DNA of 64,000 nt from Cohnella silvisoli (GCF_021190915.1 NZ_JAIOAP010000008.1:186001-250000), one strand, 5' to 3'; counted from the first letter of the stretch, positions 1 through 9,996 are shown. The notes: generated by a model from the letters alone, not told the origin. Numbers and translations are program-made.

Positions 1-2
1 TT

Positions 3-65
3 CGCTCCGCTAAGCGTGCGTTGTATATGCTATGGCAGACTTTGGCCGGACAGGGCAATGGTTGA
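3..65 (+). CDS. 3' end of a gene upstream of recA, possibly cinA (partial)
   Basis: Only the last 20 codons are inside the window. This frame reads RSAKRALYMLWQ and ends at TGA. A basic and Ala/Leu-rich tail of this sort, directly upstream of recA, fits the CinA C-terminal domain, because cinA precedes recA in many Firmicutes. That is inference from synteny and about 20 residues. Another frame is open from base 1 to 123, so the frame itself is uncertain. A terminator at 200-240 separates it from recA. Confidence 0.35.
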   Translation, partial: RSAKRALYMLWQTLAGQGNG

Positions 66-199
66 GCGGACTCGCGTGCTGAAGGGACGGGCCGCGGTGG
101 CTGTTCTCCGAAAGGCTCTCTAACCATTATCACACGGATAAAATTGTCGATACTTGTCAATTCATCGGAGTTATGTTAAAGTCTACTAGAAAGTTGCGG

Positions 200-240
200 A
201 AGAACCGTAGCGAAGATTACTTTGCTGCGGTTCTTTTTTC
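200..240 (+). terminator. Rho-independent terminator before recA
   Basis: AGAACCGTAGC at 201-211 pairs with GCTGCGGTTCT at 224-234 with one mismatch, and a run of T follows. It probably ends the upstream transcript, leaving recA with its own promoter. Confidence 0.75.
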
Positions 241-250
241 GTAAAAAAAT

Positions 251-264
251 CGAACAAATGTTCT
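251..264 (+). promoter_or_regulatory. LexA (DinR) SOS box of recA
   Basis: CGAACAAATGTTCT matches the Gram-positive LexA/DinR consensus (CGAAC, four bases, GTTCG) except the last base. It lies 69-82 bases before the recA start, where a repressor would block the promoter. DNA-damage induction is expected from what is known of recA in Bacillus. Confidence 0.8.
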
Positions 265-332
265 CAAAAAGCTTGGCAAATGATTGAAAACACGGTATGA
301 TAAAACTATCAAAGGATAAGGATGTGGGTGTG

Positions 333-1391
333 TTGTCGGATCGTCGCGCCGCATTAGACATGGCTTTGCGCCAGATTGAAAAGCAGTTCGGTAAAGGCTC
401 GGTAATGAAGTTAGGGGAAAACGCGCATCTTGCGGTTGAGACGGTTTCCAGTGGCGTTCTAGCGTTGGACATTGCGCTCGGCATAGGCGGATATCCGCGC
501 GGGCGGATCATAGAAGTATACGGACCGGAATCATCCGGTAAAACAACTGTTTCCCTTCACGCCATCGCGGAAGTTCAACGCGCGGGCGGAACGGCAGCAT
601 TCATTGATGCGGAGCATGCACTTGATCCGGTCTATGCGAGAAATCTCGGCGTTAACATCGACGAGCTTCTTCTCTCCCAACCGGATACGGGCGAGCAAGC
701 TTTGGAAATTGCCGAAGCGCTCGTGCGCAGCGGCGCAGTCGATATTATCGTCATTGACTCCGTTGCTGCGCTTGTGCCTAAAGCGGAGATCGAAGGCGAC
801 ATGGGAGATTCCTTCGTCGGCTTGCAAGCCCGTCTGATGTCTCAGGCGATGCGCAAGCTGTCCGGAGCGGTCAGCAAGTCGAAGTGTCTTGCGATCTTCA
901 TTAACCAACTTCGTGAGAAGATCGGCGTCATGTTCGGCAATCCGGAGACGACCCCGGGCGGACGCGCTTTGAAATTTTATGCCAGTGTACGGCTCGATGT
1001 TCGTCGCGTTGAAGCGATTAAACAAGGCAACGACGTAGTCGGCAACCGGACCAAGATTAAAGTCGTTAAGAACAAGGTAGCTCCTCCGTTCAAGCAAGCT
1101 GATGTTGATATTATGTACGGCGAAGGCATCTCCAAAGTCGGAAGCATCGTCGACATCGGCGCAGAGCAGGATATTATCCAGAAGAGCGGCGCTTGGTTCT
1201 CATACAATAGCGAACGGCTTGGTCAAGGTCGCGAGAACGCGAAGCAATATTTGAAGGACAACCCGGAAGTTTCCGAGAAGATCGAGATGCAAATCCGCGA
1301 AGCTCTTCTCAGCTCTTCGTTGTCGGCACCGAAAACCGGCGCATTCGCTGCAAGCGATGACGACGACAGCGAATTTGGCGAAGACGATTAA
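333..1391 (+). CDS. recA: RecA recombinase
   Basis: RecA binds single-stranded DNA, drives homologous strand exchange with ATP, and stimulates LexA self-cleavage. The 352-residue protein has the whole RecA core: Walker [10 protein letters not shown] near residue 64, the DAEHALDP segment, a Walker B strand ending VIDSVAAL, the L2 loop and [16 protein letters not shown], and an acidic tail rich in D and E. I chose TTG at 333, giving [12 protein letters not shown], the usual RecA N-terminus, with AAGGA about 10 bases upstream; GTG at 324 or 330 and ATG at 297 are in frame and would add a short unconserved extension. LexA control is predicted from the box at 251-264. A hairpin near 1453 probably ends the transcript, so recX may be expressed separately. 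Confidence 0.97.
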   Translation: MSDRRAALDMALRQIEKQFGKGSVMKLGENAHLAVETVSSGVLALDIALGIGGYPRGRIIEVYGPESSGKTTVSLHAIAEVQRAGGTAAFIDAEHALDPVYARNLGVNIDELLLSQPDTGEQALEIAEALVRSGAVDIIVIDSVAALVPKAEIEGDMGDSFVGLQARLMSQAMRKLSGAVSKSKCLAIFINQLREKIGVMFGNPETTPGGRALKFYASVRLDVRRVEAIKQGNDVVGNRTKIKVVKNKVAPPFKQADVDIMYGEGISKVGSIVDIGAEQDIIQKSGAWFSYNSERLGQGRENAKQYLKDNPEVSEKIEMQIREALLSSSLSAPKTGAFAASDDDDSEFGEDD

Positions 1392-1452
1392 TTGACCGTT
1401 TACTTAAGAGCTATGACTAACGTAATTAAATAAGAATTCATAGATTTATACA

Positions 1453-1488
1453 CTGAAGGCGGCATATTTTGCCGCTCTTTCTGTTTTT
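1453..1488 (+). terminator. Terminator after recA
   Basis: A GGCGGCA/TTGCCGC hairpin is followed by a T-rich stretch (CTCTTTCTGTTTTT), directly upstream of the recX ribosome binding site. It may be partly read through. Confidence 0.55.
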
Positions 1489-1509
1489 GCGGAAGGAGGA
1501 GGTTCTGGG

Positions 1510-2460
1510 ATGTATAAGCCCAGTCGTGGGGGCAATAGGGGAAGCCGAAAGGCAGGTCGGTACAACGATCGAAATGACAGCGCAAATACCAACAATAATA
1601 ACGCAGGTGCAGCTTCGGGTTTTTCCGTCCTCGGAGCGACCGTGATTTCAATAGAGACACATCCCAAGCAACCTTACATGTATCGCGTCGCTCTAAAGTT
1701 GAAATTGGATGAATCGGAGCCAGAGACTCGGAGTCAGACGGATTTTGAAATAGAGAAAACGGAACAGGTATCCAGTGATTGGTCGGATGAGGTCGATGCT
1801 CTCATTGCCGGAGCGCAATCGATGGGCGGTTTAGACGAAGCGCTGTTAACGGTCCATGAGGATACTCTCGTTAGCTGGCGGTTGCTGAAAGGCCGAGAGT
1901 TATCGGCGGAGGAGTACGCAAAACTCAAGGAAGATGAGCAGAAGGAAGACGCTTATCGAGTTGCGCTTGCGATGTTGGAACGCAAGGCACGCACAACCGC
2001 TGAGATGTCCAGGGCGCTTAAGCGCAAAGGATATGTCCCAGACGTCGTGGCGGGGTGTCTCGAACGTCTGCAAGCACGCGGGATGTTAGATGACTCCGCC
2101 TATGCCAAGCGGTTCACGGAGCAGCGTGCGATCGGTCAGAGCAAAGGTCGGATGCTTATCAAACAGGAGCTTCTTCAGCGGGGAGTGCGGCGGGAAGACG
2201 CGGAGCAAGCGATCGGCGAGCTGGACGGGCAGATCGAGCAAGAGTCCTGCTTCATTCTAGCGCGCAAGAGGTGGCCCAATATTAAAGGAAATGACAGGGA
2301 GCGCAAACAGAAGCTGATGGCGATGCTCTTGCGCAGAGGTTACCCTTCGGGAGTGGTTAGATCGGCGATCCAGCAAGTTGCATCCGAGTTTGCGGAACCG
2401 GAATACGAGTCCGATTTCGACGAGAGCGATCCGTTCGATTCCGAATATTTGGATGATTAA
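1510..2460 (+). CDS. recX: RecX regulatory protein
   Basis: RecX binds RecA filaments and modulates their activity; it commonly follows recA. The 316-residue product has the RecX three-helix repeats in its second half (for example AMLERKARTTAEMSRALKRKGY, with LEERLQARGMLDD-like and YAKRFTEQRAI segments). Residues 1-35 are a low-complexity, Asn/Arg/Gly-rich extension (a run of Asn near residue 30), and the C-terminus is acidic, so it is longer than the usual 150-270 residues. The start is firm: GGAAGGAGGAGG precedes the ATG. It lies 118 bases after recA with a weak terminator between. Confidence 0.9.
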   Translation: MYKPSRGGNRGSRKAGRYNDRNDSANTNNNNAGAASGFSVLGATVISIETHPKQPYMYRVALKLKLDESEPETRSQTDFEIEKTEQVSSDWSDEVDALIAGAQSMGGLDEALLTVHEDTLVSWRLLKGRELSAEEYAKLKEDEQKEDAYRVALAMLERKARTTAEMSRALKRKGYVPDVVAGCLERLQARGMLDDSAYAKRFTEQRAIGQSKGRMLIKQELLQRGVRREDAEQAIGELDGQIEQESCFILARKRWPNIKGNDRERKQKLMAMLLRRGYPSGVVRSAIQQVASEFAEPEYESDFDESDPFDSEYLDD

Positions 2461-2503
2461 TGGAAAGAGCAGGAAGTGTTGTAAAGTAACCTACGAACCT
2501 TGC

Positions 2504-2533
2504 TTGACAATCTAATTTAGCAAAAGATAAAAT
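2504..2533 (+). promoter_or_regulatory. Candidate sigma-A promoter of rny
   Basis: TTGACA at 2504-2509 and GATAAAAT ending at 2533 are spaced about 17 bases apart, in the 253-bp gap before rny. The -10 element is imperfect. Confidence 0.4.
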
Positions 2534-2713
2534 GATTTTGTATTACATCTTCCCATTCTGATCGTTTTTCCTTCCAAGAAGCGATCCAGAATATGTTTTT
2601 TCGACACTTTATGCTTTGTTCACATGTAATCAAACGGTTTGGAAACCGGAAAATCAATTGAATAAGTGTCCCCAAGCGGTTGCCTTGGTGATGCAACGAG
2701 GAGGTGAAAGACC

Positions 2714-4258
2714 GTGATAGATTCATGGATCTGGATCTTGATCGTTCTCGTTGTTGGCGTCCTAAGCTTTGGGATCGGTTATGTCGCACGCAAATCCATT
2801 GCGGAAGCCAAAATCTCTAGTGCCGAAGCGGCTGCCATTCAGATTGTTGAATCTGCCAAGAAAGAATCGGAAGCCGTTCGTAAAGAAACGGTGCTGGAAG
2901 CCAAAGACGAGGTGCACAAGCTCCGCAACGAAGCGGAACGCGATATTCGCGAGCGCCGCAACGAAATTCAACGCCAAGAGAGACGGCTATTGCAGAAGGA
3001 AGAGTCGCTGGATCGCAAACTCGAAGCGCTGGAACGTAAAGAGGAGCAAGTCGCCAACAAAGAGAAACGTGTAGAAGAGACTCAAGATCAAGTTGAAGTG
3101 CTGCACAAGCAGCAAATGCAGGAATTGGAACGCATCTCGAACTTGTCCACGGAAGATGCCAAACAGATGATATTGTCGAACGTGGAGCAGGAAGTGCGTC
3201 ACGAAACCGCGCAACTGATCAAGGAAATCGAACAGCAAGCCAAAGAAGAAGGCGACAAGAAAGCGCGAGACATTATCTCGCTCGCCATTCAACGTTGCGC
3301 CGCGGATCACGTGGCGGAGACGACGGTATCCGTCGTTACGTTGCCTAACGAAGAGATGAAAGGCCGCATTATCGGCCGTGAAGGCCGGAACATCCGTGCG
3401 CTTGAGACGTTGACGGGGATAGACCTCATCATCGACGATACGCCGGAAGCGGTCATTCTATCGGGCTTTGATCCGATTCGCCGTGAAATTGCACGGACCT
3501 CCCTGGAGAAATTGGTTGCGGACGGAAGGATTCACCCGGCCCGCATCGAGGAAATGGTGGAGAAGTCACGCAAGGAAGTCGACGAAAGAATTCGCGAGTA
3601 TGGCGAGCAAGCAACCTTCGAGGTTGGCGTGCACGGCCTGCATCCGGATTTGATCAAAATTCTTGGACGTCTGAAATTCCGGACGAGCTACGGCCAGAAC
3701 GTGTTGAAGCATTCGATGGAAGTTGCCTATTTAACCGGCCTGATGGCTGGGGAATTGGGAGAAGACATCACGCTTGCTAAACGCGCCGGCTTGCTGCACG
3801 ATATCGGCAAAGCGCTCGACCACGAAGTGGAAGGCTCGCATGTCGAGATCGGCGTGGAATTGGGCAAGAAGTACAAGGAACATCCTGTGGTCATCAACAG
3901 CATCGCGTCCCATCACGGCGACGTGGAAGCGACCTCGGTTATCGCGATGCTCGTCGGCGCCGCCGACGCGCTCAGCGCCGCACGACCGGGCGCACGCCGC
4001 GAAACTTTGGAGACTTACATTCGCCGGCTCGAGAAGCTGGAGGCGATCTCCGAATCGTTCGAAGGCGTCGAGAAATCGTACGCGATTCAAGCCGGACGCG
4101 AAGTTCGCGTCATGGTGCAGCCAGAGAAAATCGATGACACCGAGGCATTCCGTCTGGCTCGGGATATTACGAAGAAGATCGAGGGTGAACTGGATTATCC
4201 AGGCCACATCAAAGTTACGGTCATTCGTGAAACCCGTGCCGTGGAATACGCCAAATAA
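2714..4258 (+). CDS. rny: Ribonuclease Y
   Basis: RNase Y is the membrane-anchored endonuclease that starts mRNA decay in many Firmicutes. Domains in order: an N-terminal membrane helix ([19 protein letters not shown]), a long charged coiled coil (about residues 30-200), a KH RNA-binding domain ([21 protein letters not shown]), and an HD domain with HSMEVAYL and [12 protein letters not shown] (the metal-binding HD pair), then SHHGD. The length of 514 is typical. The start is GTG at 2714 preceded by GAGGAGGTG. The neighbour ymdB follows in the same order as in Bacillus, but a strong terminator separates the two here. Confidence 0.96.
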   Translation: MIDSWIWILIVLVVGVLSFGIGYVARKSIAEAKISSAEAAAIQIVESAKKESEAVRKETVLEAKDEVHKLRNEAERDIRERRNEIQRQERRLLQKEESLDRKLEALERKEEQVANKEKRVEETQDQVEVLHKQQMQELERISNLSTEDAKQMILSNVEQEVRHETAQLIKEIEQQAKEEGDKKARDIISLAIQRCAADHVAETTVSVVTLPNEEMKGRIIGREGRNIRALETLTGIDLIIDDTPEAVILSGFDPIRREIARTSLEKLVADGRIHPARIEEMVEKSRKEVDERIREYGEQATFEVGVHGLHPDLIKILGRLKFRTSYGQNVLKHSMEVAYLTGLMAGELGEDITLAKRAGLLHDIGKALDHEVEGSHVEIGVELGKKYKEHPVVINSIASHHGDVEATSVIAMLVGAADALSAARPGARRETLETYIRRLEKLEAISESFEGVEKSYAIQAGREVRVMVQPEKIDDTEAFRLARDITKKIEGELDYPGHIKVTVIRETRAVEYAK

Positions 4259-4281
4259 TTTACGGAATGCAGGGAAGGCTG

Positions 4282-4319
4282 AAAAGTGGCTGCGGCAAAT
4301 GCAGCCACTTTTCCCTTTT
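4282..4319 (+). terminator. Terminator after rny
   Basis: AAAGTGGCTGC pairs perfectly with GCAGCCACTTT around a 7-base loop, and TTCCCTTTTT follows. Confidence 0.85.
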
Positions 4320-4351
4320 TCAACCCTTCAGAAAGCATAAGGTGAGAGAAT

Positions 4352-5146
4352 ATGAAAGTAGTTTTTATCGGTGACATTGTCGGAAATATCGGCCGGGATA
4401 CCGTAAAACGGTTACTGCCTTGGATTAAGGACAAATATAATCCCCATATTATTATCGCTAACGGCGAGAACGCCGCGGGCGGACGCGGCATTACCGCAAC
4501 GATCGTTCGGGAGTTGTTCGAATGGGGCGTACACGGAATTACGATGGGTAACCATACATGGGATAACCGCGAGATTTTTGAGTTTATCGATGATGAGCCG
4601 CGGTTGATTCGTCCTGCCAACCTGCCGCCGGGAACTCCCGGACGCGGCAGCATGATCGTCAAGGGGAACGGCAAGGAGCTTGGCGTCGTGAACTTGATCG
4701 GTCGTACGTTTTTGCCTCCGGCAGACTGCCCTTTCCGAACCGCAGATGAAGAGATCGAGGAGCTTCATCGGCAAACGAAGTGCGTGCTCGTTGATTTTCA
4801 CGCCGAAGCGACAAGCGAGAAAATCGCTATGGGTTGGCATCTAGATGGATACGCATCGCTCGTGGTCGGCACGCATACGCATGTTCAGACGAACGATAGC
4901 CGCATTTTGCCGGAAGGTACGGCTTACTTAACCGATGCGGGAATGACGGGACCGCGCGATGGGGTTCTCGGGATGGACAAAGAGACGGTGCTGCGTCGGT
5001 TTATAACCGGAATGCCTGCCAGGTTTACCGTTGCCGAAGGCAAGTGGACGTTAAACGGGGTGTTCGTGGATATCGACGAATCGACAGGAAAAGCGGTAAA
5101 AATTCAAAACATTTCCGTAGATGAGGATTCTTGGATCGCTGTTTAG
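4352..5146 (+). CDS. ymdB: YmdB-type metallophosphoesterase (TIGR00282 family)
   Basis: This family comprises dimetal phosphoesterases; in Bacillus subtilis YmdB hydrolyses cyclic nucleotides and influences biofilm and motility decisions. The 264-residue protein shows the family metal motifs: GDIVGNIGRD at the N-terminus, ANGENAAGG, GNHTWDN, and the C-terminal GTHTHVQTND, with VDFHAEATSEK between. It follows rny as in Bacillus. The ATG is preceded by AAGGTGAGAG. I see nothing unusual. The 259 bases after it hold imperfect repeats of CCGATGCAACCGAYG (5310-5370) before spoVS. Confidence 0.93.
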   Translation: MKVVFIGDIVGNIGRDTVKRLLPWIKDKYNPHIIIANGENAAGGRGITATIVRELFEWGVHGITMGNHTWDNREIFEFIDDEPRLIRPANLPPGTPGRGSMIVKGNGKELGVVNLIGRTFLPPADCPFRTADEEIEELHRQTKCVLVDFHAEATSEKIAMGWHLDGYASLVVGTHTHVQTNDSRILPEGTAYLTDAGMTGPRDGVLGMDKETVLRRFITGMPARFTVAEGKWTLNGVFVDIDESTGKAVKIQNISVDEDSWIAV

Positions 5147-5405
5147 AGGTGTTTAGAATAGATGGAACATTTTCATGACCAAACGGCTTAGGAAAAGAAG
5201 GAATTATCGTCCGGGTTACCGAATAAGTATGCCTTAGTGGGCCCATCCTTTGCTTTCCGTTTAGTTACCTACGCAACCGCATAGCTGTGCCCAGCGCAGC
5301 GTACGGTTGCCATACCGATGCAACCGACGTAGTCTCGCCTGCGTTGCGTTCATTCCCGATGCAACCGATGAAATACGCGGGTTGTCATAAGAGGAGGTAC
5401 TGGTC

Positions 5406-5666
5406 ATGGAAGTATTAAAGGTTTCCGCAAAGTCCAATCCAAACTCCGTTGCAGGCGCACTGGCAGGTGTGCTCCGCGAACGCGGGGCGGCAGAACTGCA
5501 AGCGATCGGCGCTGGCGCGCTCAATCAGGCGGTTAAAGCGGTTGCCATCGCTCGCGGGTTTGTAGCTCCAAGCGGGGTAGACTTGATTTGCATCCCGGCT
5601 TTTACGGATATTGTGATCGACGGAGAAGACCGGACGGCAATCAAGCTCATCGTCGAACCGCGATAG
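5406..5666 (+). CDS. spoVS: Stage V sporulation protein S
   Basis: SpoVS is a small Alba-like protein needed for progress to later sporulation stages in Bacillus. The 86-residue product has the whole conserved sequence (MEVLKVSAKSNPNSVAGALA, then ALNQAVKAVAIARGFVAPSGVDL and a basic C-terminus). AGAGGAGG sits 9 bases before ATG. It identifies the host as a spore former. Expression from a sporulation-onset sigma factor is likely by analogy, but no promoter was assigned. Confidence 0.96.
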   Translation: MEVLKVSAKSNPNSVAGALAGVLRERGAAELQAIGAGALNQAVKAVAIARGFVAPSGVDLICIPAFTDIVIDGEDRTAIKLIVEPR

Positions 5667-5809
5667 GAGAATGCTTTTGAAAGTGTCGACCTGTTCCAAG
5701 ATGACAGTCGCAAGTAACGCGTGAAGCGTTACAAGTTGATTTCATCGTTGCGGCAGGTTTTTTTGTGCGCATTTCCGTAAATAACTGAAGGATACAGGAG
5801 GGGAAATCT

Positions 5810-6751
5810 GTGAGGGTTGCCGATTTGCACGCTGACGTGATTTGTAAAATGTTAGAACATCCCGGTTCCAAATGGGGTTCTGCCGATTCAGCCGAAAGGT
5901 TCGACGTGACTCCCGATCGATTACAGCAGGGCGGAATAGAGTTGCAGGTGTTTCCAATCTTTTTGCCTGATACGATACCTGGCGATCCGGAATCGTTGTT
6001 CCGTGCCGCCGAGCTGTTCTGGAGCGAAATATTAACCGTTAAAGGGATGAAGCTGATCCGAAGAGCGGGAGATATCGAACTTGCGCTGCAGGAAGGGAAA
6101 ATCGCCGCGTTGCTTTCCTTGGAAGGAGTCGAAGGGCTGCGAGGAAATATGTGGGCGTTGCGTCTTCTCTACCGTCTAGGATTGCGCCTGCTAGGCCCGA
6201 CTTGGAATCATGCCAACTGGGCATGCGACGGTGCGCTCGAGCCGCGCGGCGCCGGATTCACGAAAGCCGGCAGGCAGCTTGTTACGGAATGCGAATCTTT
6301 GGGCATCCTAATAGATGTGTCCCATTTGTCGGATCGGGGGTTCTGGGATTTGGCGGAGTGCGCCGGACGGCCTTTTTTCGCCTCCCACTCTAATGCCCGC
6401 TCTATTAAAGACCACCCTCGCAACCTGACGGATGCGCAAATTCAGGCTATCATCTCCGCTCAAGGCATTATCGGACTGACGTTCGTCCCGTGGTTCGTTA
6501 TCGCGCCGGAGCCTGCGACCATCGATGATGTTCTTCGTCATGTGGAGCATGTATGTGCGCTTGGCGGGGCGGAACATATTGCCTTCGGTTCGGATTTCGA
6601 CGGGATTTCCAGGCATGTTCAAGGGCTGGAGCATCCAGGAAAATACCCGGATTTAGCCGAAGCCTTATTAAGACGGTATCCTGAACAATTGGTGAAAGGA
6701 TTTTTGGGTGAAACGGCAATCCGTTTTTTAACAAAAAATCTACCTAATTGA
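5810..6751 (+). CDS. Membrane dipeptidase (peptidase M19)
   Basis: M19 enzymes are dizinc dipeptidases that cleave dipeptides, including ones with D-amino acids. The 313-residue protein has the N-terminal zinc motif HAD (ADLHADVI), the bridging Glu in LLSLEGVEGL, the histidines in DVSHLSDRGFWDL and FASHSNARSI, and the FGSDFDG segment near the C-terminus. The start is GTG at 5810 with GGAGGGG upstream. No signal peptide is visible, so it is probably cytosolic, like other Bacillales members. It stands alone between spoVS and the oxidoreductase operon. Confidence 0.92.
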   Translation: MRVADLHADVICKMLEHPGSKWGSADSAERFDVTPDRLQQGGIELQVFPIFLPDTIPGDPESLFRAAELFWSEILTVKGMKLIRRAGDIELALQEGKIAALLSLEGVEGLRGNMWALRLLYRLGLRLLGPTWNHANWACDGALEPRGAGFTKAGRQLVTECESLGILIDVSHLSDRGFWDLAECAGRPFFASHSNARSIKDHPRNLTDAQIQAIISAQGIIGLTFVPWFVIAPEPATIDDVLRHVEHVCALGGAEHIAFGSDFDGISRHVQGLEHPGKYPDLAEALLRRYPEQLVKGFLGETAIRFLTKNLPN

Positions 6752-6935
6752 AGGATTGGGCTGACATTCATCTCAATTCGGCAATGATCCCATATCAAAG
6801 AACTATGTGTTTCTTACATCAATATGTCTTGCAATTTACCTAGCTAAAACATAATATTTATTAGGGTATTAAAAAATATTATAGGGTTATTCTGTCGAAA
6901 AGTGACGAACCGGAGATTAAGAGGAGATGGGCACT

Positions 6936-8672
6936 GTGATCAGTCAACTGTCATGGAAAATTGGCGGCCAGCAAGGGGAAGGCGTGGAAAGTACGGACCG
7001 TATTTTCTCCACCGCACTGAACCGCCTGGGCTACTACCTGTACGGGTACCGGCACTTTTCCTCGCGGATTAAAGGCGGACACACGAATAACAAAATCCGC
7101 ATCAGCACGAAGCCGATTCGAGCGATTTCGGATGACCTGGACATTCTTGTTGCTTTTGACCAGGAGAGCATCGATTTGAATGCAGGAGAGCTTCGGCCGG
7201 GCGGAGTCGTTGTGGCTGACGCGAAATTTGCCCCTACAATCCCAGAAGGCGTCGAAGCGCGGCTGTTCGCGGTTCCGATCACGGCGATTGCAGAAGAATT
7301 AGGCACGTCCCTCATGAAAAATATGGTTGCTTCCGGTGCGTCCTGGGGACTGCTCGGATTGCCGATGGAAGTGTTCAACAAAGCGGTAGAAGAAGAATTC
7401 GGACGTAAAGGTCCGGCGATCGTAGAAAAGAACATCGAAGCGGTTCGCCGCGGCGCGGAGTTCGTTCTGGAGCAAGCCGGCGGTCCTCTTGACGAGTTCA
7501 AGCTTGAGGATGCGGACGGCAAGCAGAAGCTGTTCATGATCGGCAACGAAGCGATGGCGCTTGGATGCGTCGCCGCAGGCTGTCGTCTGATGGCTGCTTA
7601 CCCGATTACGCCTGCATCCGAAATCATGGAGTACTTAATTAAAAAGCTTCCTAAGTTCGGCGGAACGGTCGTTCAGACGGAAGACGAAATTGCCGCGGTA
7701 ACGATGGCGATTGGCGCAAACTACGCCGGTGTCCGGACAATGACGGCATCCGCGGGTCCAGGGCTCTCGCTTATGATGGAGGCGATCGGTCTTTCCGGGA
7801 TGACGGAAACCCCGCTGCTCATTGTTGATACCCAGCGCGGCGGTCCTTCGACGGGCTTGCCGACCAAACAAGAACAATCCGACATCAATGCGCTCATCTA
7901 CGGTACGCACGGCGAGATTCCGAAATTGGTCGTCGCGCCGAGTACGATCGAAGAATGCTTTTACGATATGATTGAAGGCTTTAATATAGCGGAACAGTAT
8001 CAAATCCCGGTTATCATCGCGACGGACTTGCAGTTGTCGCTCGGTAAACAAACGGCGGAAGCGCTTGATTACGACAAAATCGTCATTAACCGCGGCAAGC
8101 TGCTAAACGGCGAATTGCCGGCTAACGAAGAAAATCGCTTGTTCAAACGGTACGAGCTGACGGAAGACGGCGTTTCCCCTCGCGTTATTCCCGGCATGAA
8201 AAACGGTATTCACCACGTGACCGGCGTTGAGCACGATCAAGAGGGCAGACCTTCCGAGAATGCGCTAAACCGTGAGAAAATGATGGACAAACGCTTAGGT
8301 AAAATCAGCGAGCTCCGCGTGACGAACGCGATTAAGGCTGATGCTCCGAACGCGAATCCGGATCTTCTCATTATCGCAATGGGATCAACGGGCGGAACGA
8401 TCGAGGAAGCGCGTACGCGCTTGACGGCGGAGGGCATTAAGACGAATCACGTTATGGTTCGCCAGATGCATCCTTTCCCTAGCGAGCTGCTTAAGCCGCA
8501 TCTGGACGCCGCTAAGAAAGTGGTCGTGCTAGAGAATAACGCTACCGGTCAATTGGCCAATTTGATCAAGCAGAACAACGGATATCACGACAAGATTCGT
8601 AACCTGCTCAAGTACGATGGAACCCCGTTCCTGCCTTCGGAAATTCACAAAGCCTGTAAGGAGCTGAACTAA
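6936..8672 (+). CDS. korA: 2-oxoacid:acceptor oxidoreductase, alpha subunit
   Basis: This is the larger subunit of a two-subunit oxidoreductase that decarboxylates a 2-oxoacid (commonly 2-oxoglutarate or pyruvate) to an acyl-CoA and reduces ferredoxin. In the 578 residues, the N-terminal gamma-like domain (GGQQGEGVESTDRIF, RIKGGHT) is fused to the alpha domain (PITPASEIMEY, QTEDEIAAV, TASAGPGLSLM, QRGGPSTGLPTKQEQ). The start is taken as GTG 6936, nine bases from GAGGAG; an ATG at 6927 lies too close to the site. One base separates its stop from the ATG of the beta subunit, so they are coupled. Confidence 0.93.
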   Translation: MISQLSWKIGGQQGEGVESTDRIFSTALNRLGYYLYGYRHFSSRIKGGHTNNKIRISTKPIRAISDDLDILVAFDQESIDLNAGELRPGGVVVADAKFAPTIPEGVEARLFAVPITAIAEELGTSLMKNMVASGASWGLLGLPMEVFNKAVEEEFGRKGPAIVEKNIEAVRRGAEFVLEQAGGPLDEFKLEDADGKQKLFMIGNEAMALGCVAAGCRLMAAYPITPASEIMEYLIKKLPKFGGTVVQTEDEIAAVTMAIGANYAGVRTMTASAGPGLSLMMEAIGLSGMTETPLLIVDTQRGGPSTGLPTKQEQSDINALIYGTHGEIPKLVVAPSTIEECFYDMIEGFNIAEQYQIPVIIATDLQLSLGKQTAEALDYDKIVINRGKLLNGELPANEENRLFKRYELTEDGVSPRVIPGMKNGIHHVTGVEHDQEGRPSENALNREKMMDKRLGKISELRVTNAIKADAPNANPDLLIIAMGSTGGTIEEARTRLTAEGIKTNHVMVRQMHPFPSELLKPHLDAAKKVVVLENNATGQLANLIKQNNGYHDKIRNLLKYDGTPFLPSEIHKACKELN

Positions 8673-8673
8673 G

Positions 8674-9540
8674 ATGGCAACATTCAAAGAGTTTCGCAAC
8701 AATGTGAAGCCGAACTGGTGTCCGGGCTGCGGCGACTTTTCCGTACAGGCGGCTATCCAGCGTGCGGCGGCTAACGTCGGCCTTGAGCCTGAGCAGTTAG
8801 CGGTCATTTCGGGAATCGGCTGTTCGGGCCGTATTTCCGGTTACATTAACGCGTACGGCTTGCACGGGATTCACGGTCGTTCGCTTCCGATCGCTCAGGG
8901 CGTTAAGCTGGCTAACCGCGAGCTTACGGTTATCGCTTCCGGCGGCGACGGAGACGGCTTTGCGATTGGCATGGGCCATACGGTTCATGCGATTCGCCGT
9001 AACCTCGACATGACGTACATCGTTATGGACAACCAGATTTACGGGTTGACCAAGGGGCAAACGTCCCCGCGCAGCGCGGAAGGCTTCAAGACGAAATCGA
9101 CCCCTGAAGGCTCGATCGAGTCCACATTGTCACCGCTTGAAATCGCATTGTCCGCTGGAGCTACCTTCGTAGCCCAGTCGTTCTCCAGCGATCTGAAGCA
9201 ATTGACGACGCTGATCGAAGAAGGCCTGAAGCACAAAGGCTTCTCGCTTATCAACGTATTCAGCCCTTGCGTGACTTTCAACAAGGTGAACACGTACGAC
9301 TGGTTCAAGGAAAATATCGTAAACCTGGAGCAATTCCCGGATTATGATCCTTCCAACCGCATCGCGGCCATGACCAAGATTATGGAGACGAACGGCATGG
9401 TTACCGGCTTGATCTACCAGAACAAAGAGCGCAAAGCATACGATGAAATGATCGTCGGTTTCAAAGAAGAAGGGCTTGCGAAACAGAATCTGCAGCTGTC
9501 CCGCGAAGACTTTGACAAACTGTTGACGGAATTCAAATAA
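8674..9540 (+). CDS. korB: 2-oxoacid:acceptor oxidoreductase, beta subunit
   Basis: The beta subunit binds thiamine diphosphate. Its 288 residues contain NWCPGCGDF near the N-terminus (cluster-binding cysteines), GIGCSGRISGY, and the TPP/Mg motif GGDGDGFAIGMGH through MDNQIYGLTKGQTSP. It is translationally coupled to korA. The last 98 bases including the stop recur at 13908-14005 with six substitutions, all synonymous. The copy at 14 kb keeps the strong terminator expected right after the gene, whereas AT-rich DNA follows this one, so the locus was interrupted by an insertion placed precisely at the korB 3' end. Confidence 0.93.
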   Translation: MATFKEFRNNVKPNWCPGCGDFSVQAAIQRAAANVGLEPEQLAVISGIGCSGRISGYINAYGLHGIHGRSLPIAQGVKLANRELTVIASGGDGDGFAIGMGHTVHAIRRNLDMTYIVMDNQIYGLTKGQTSPRSAEGFKTKSTPEGSIESTLSPLEIALSAGATFVAQSFSSDLKQLTTLIEEGLKHKGFSLINVFSPCVTFNKVNTYDWFKENIVNLEQFPDYDPSNRIAAMTKIMETNGMVTGLIYQNKERKAYDEMIVGFKEEGLAKQNLQLSREDFDKLLTEFK

Positions 9541-9541
9541 G
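9444..9541 (+). repeat. Left copy of 98-bp direct repeat (korB 3' end)
   Basis: This segment matches 13908-14005 at 92 of 98 positions. The final 50 bases or so are identical, and the six differences all fall in third or synonymous codon positions in the first half. The pair brackets the AT-rich island, as attL and attR would. Confidence 0.9.
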
Positions 9542-9831
9542 GTTCTCGGACAAGAGGGTAAAAACTTCATAGGTAACGCAACGGGTATATACGACAGATA
9601 AAAGCGTATGTACCCGTAGTTGAAGCAAACTTAACTACAACGCTTTTCAAAATTAATCCATTGGAGGGATTAGTATTGGATAAGCGTTTTTTGTCATCTG
9701 CACGAGATATTCGAGATTTGAAAACTAGAAATGTAGCTTGATAGTTGTACATTACTTGTGTTATCAATGGATAACTGTTATGGTTTTAACAGTGGCGAAC
9801 GTACTATATGGGTTCTTTAAGGAGAATCCAT

Positions 9832-9996
9832 ATGAATGATTTGAGCGAATTGACTATAATAGTTTCGGTAGTAATCTTCTTTATCAAAAATACTGAAAGT
9901 TTTAAGGTTGACTGGATTTCGCGAAAGAATAGGCACCATAATAATCAGAACAAATTCGATCAGAACGAAAAATCAAAGAAGAAGGCTAGAAGATAA
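9832..9996 (+). CDS. Small membrane-anchored basic protein (54 aa)
   Basis: A short gene with AAGGAG eight bases before ATG. The product has one hydrophobic stretch (TIIVSVVIFFI) followed by a Lys/Arg/Asn/Gln-rich tail ending in KSKKKARR. I recognise no family. It lies in the insertion behind korB, is AT-rich like the rest of the island, and is followed by a terminator hairpin at 10085-10130. Whether it belongs functionally with the two large genes downstream is unknown. Confidence 0.5.
   Translation: MNDLSELTIIVSVVIFFIKNTESFKVDWISRKNRHHNNQNKFDQNEKSKKKARR

Noticed and set aside
297..332. ATG 297 as the recA start
   Set aside because: It would add 12 residues not usual for RecA, overlaps the region just after the LexA box, and lacks a good ribosome binding site; TTG 333 gives the conserved N-terminus.
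9567..9767. Minus-strand frame after korB as a gene
   Set aside because: No ribosome binding site, low-complexity product and no neighbours on that strand; treated as non-coding insertion DNA.
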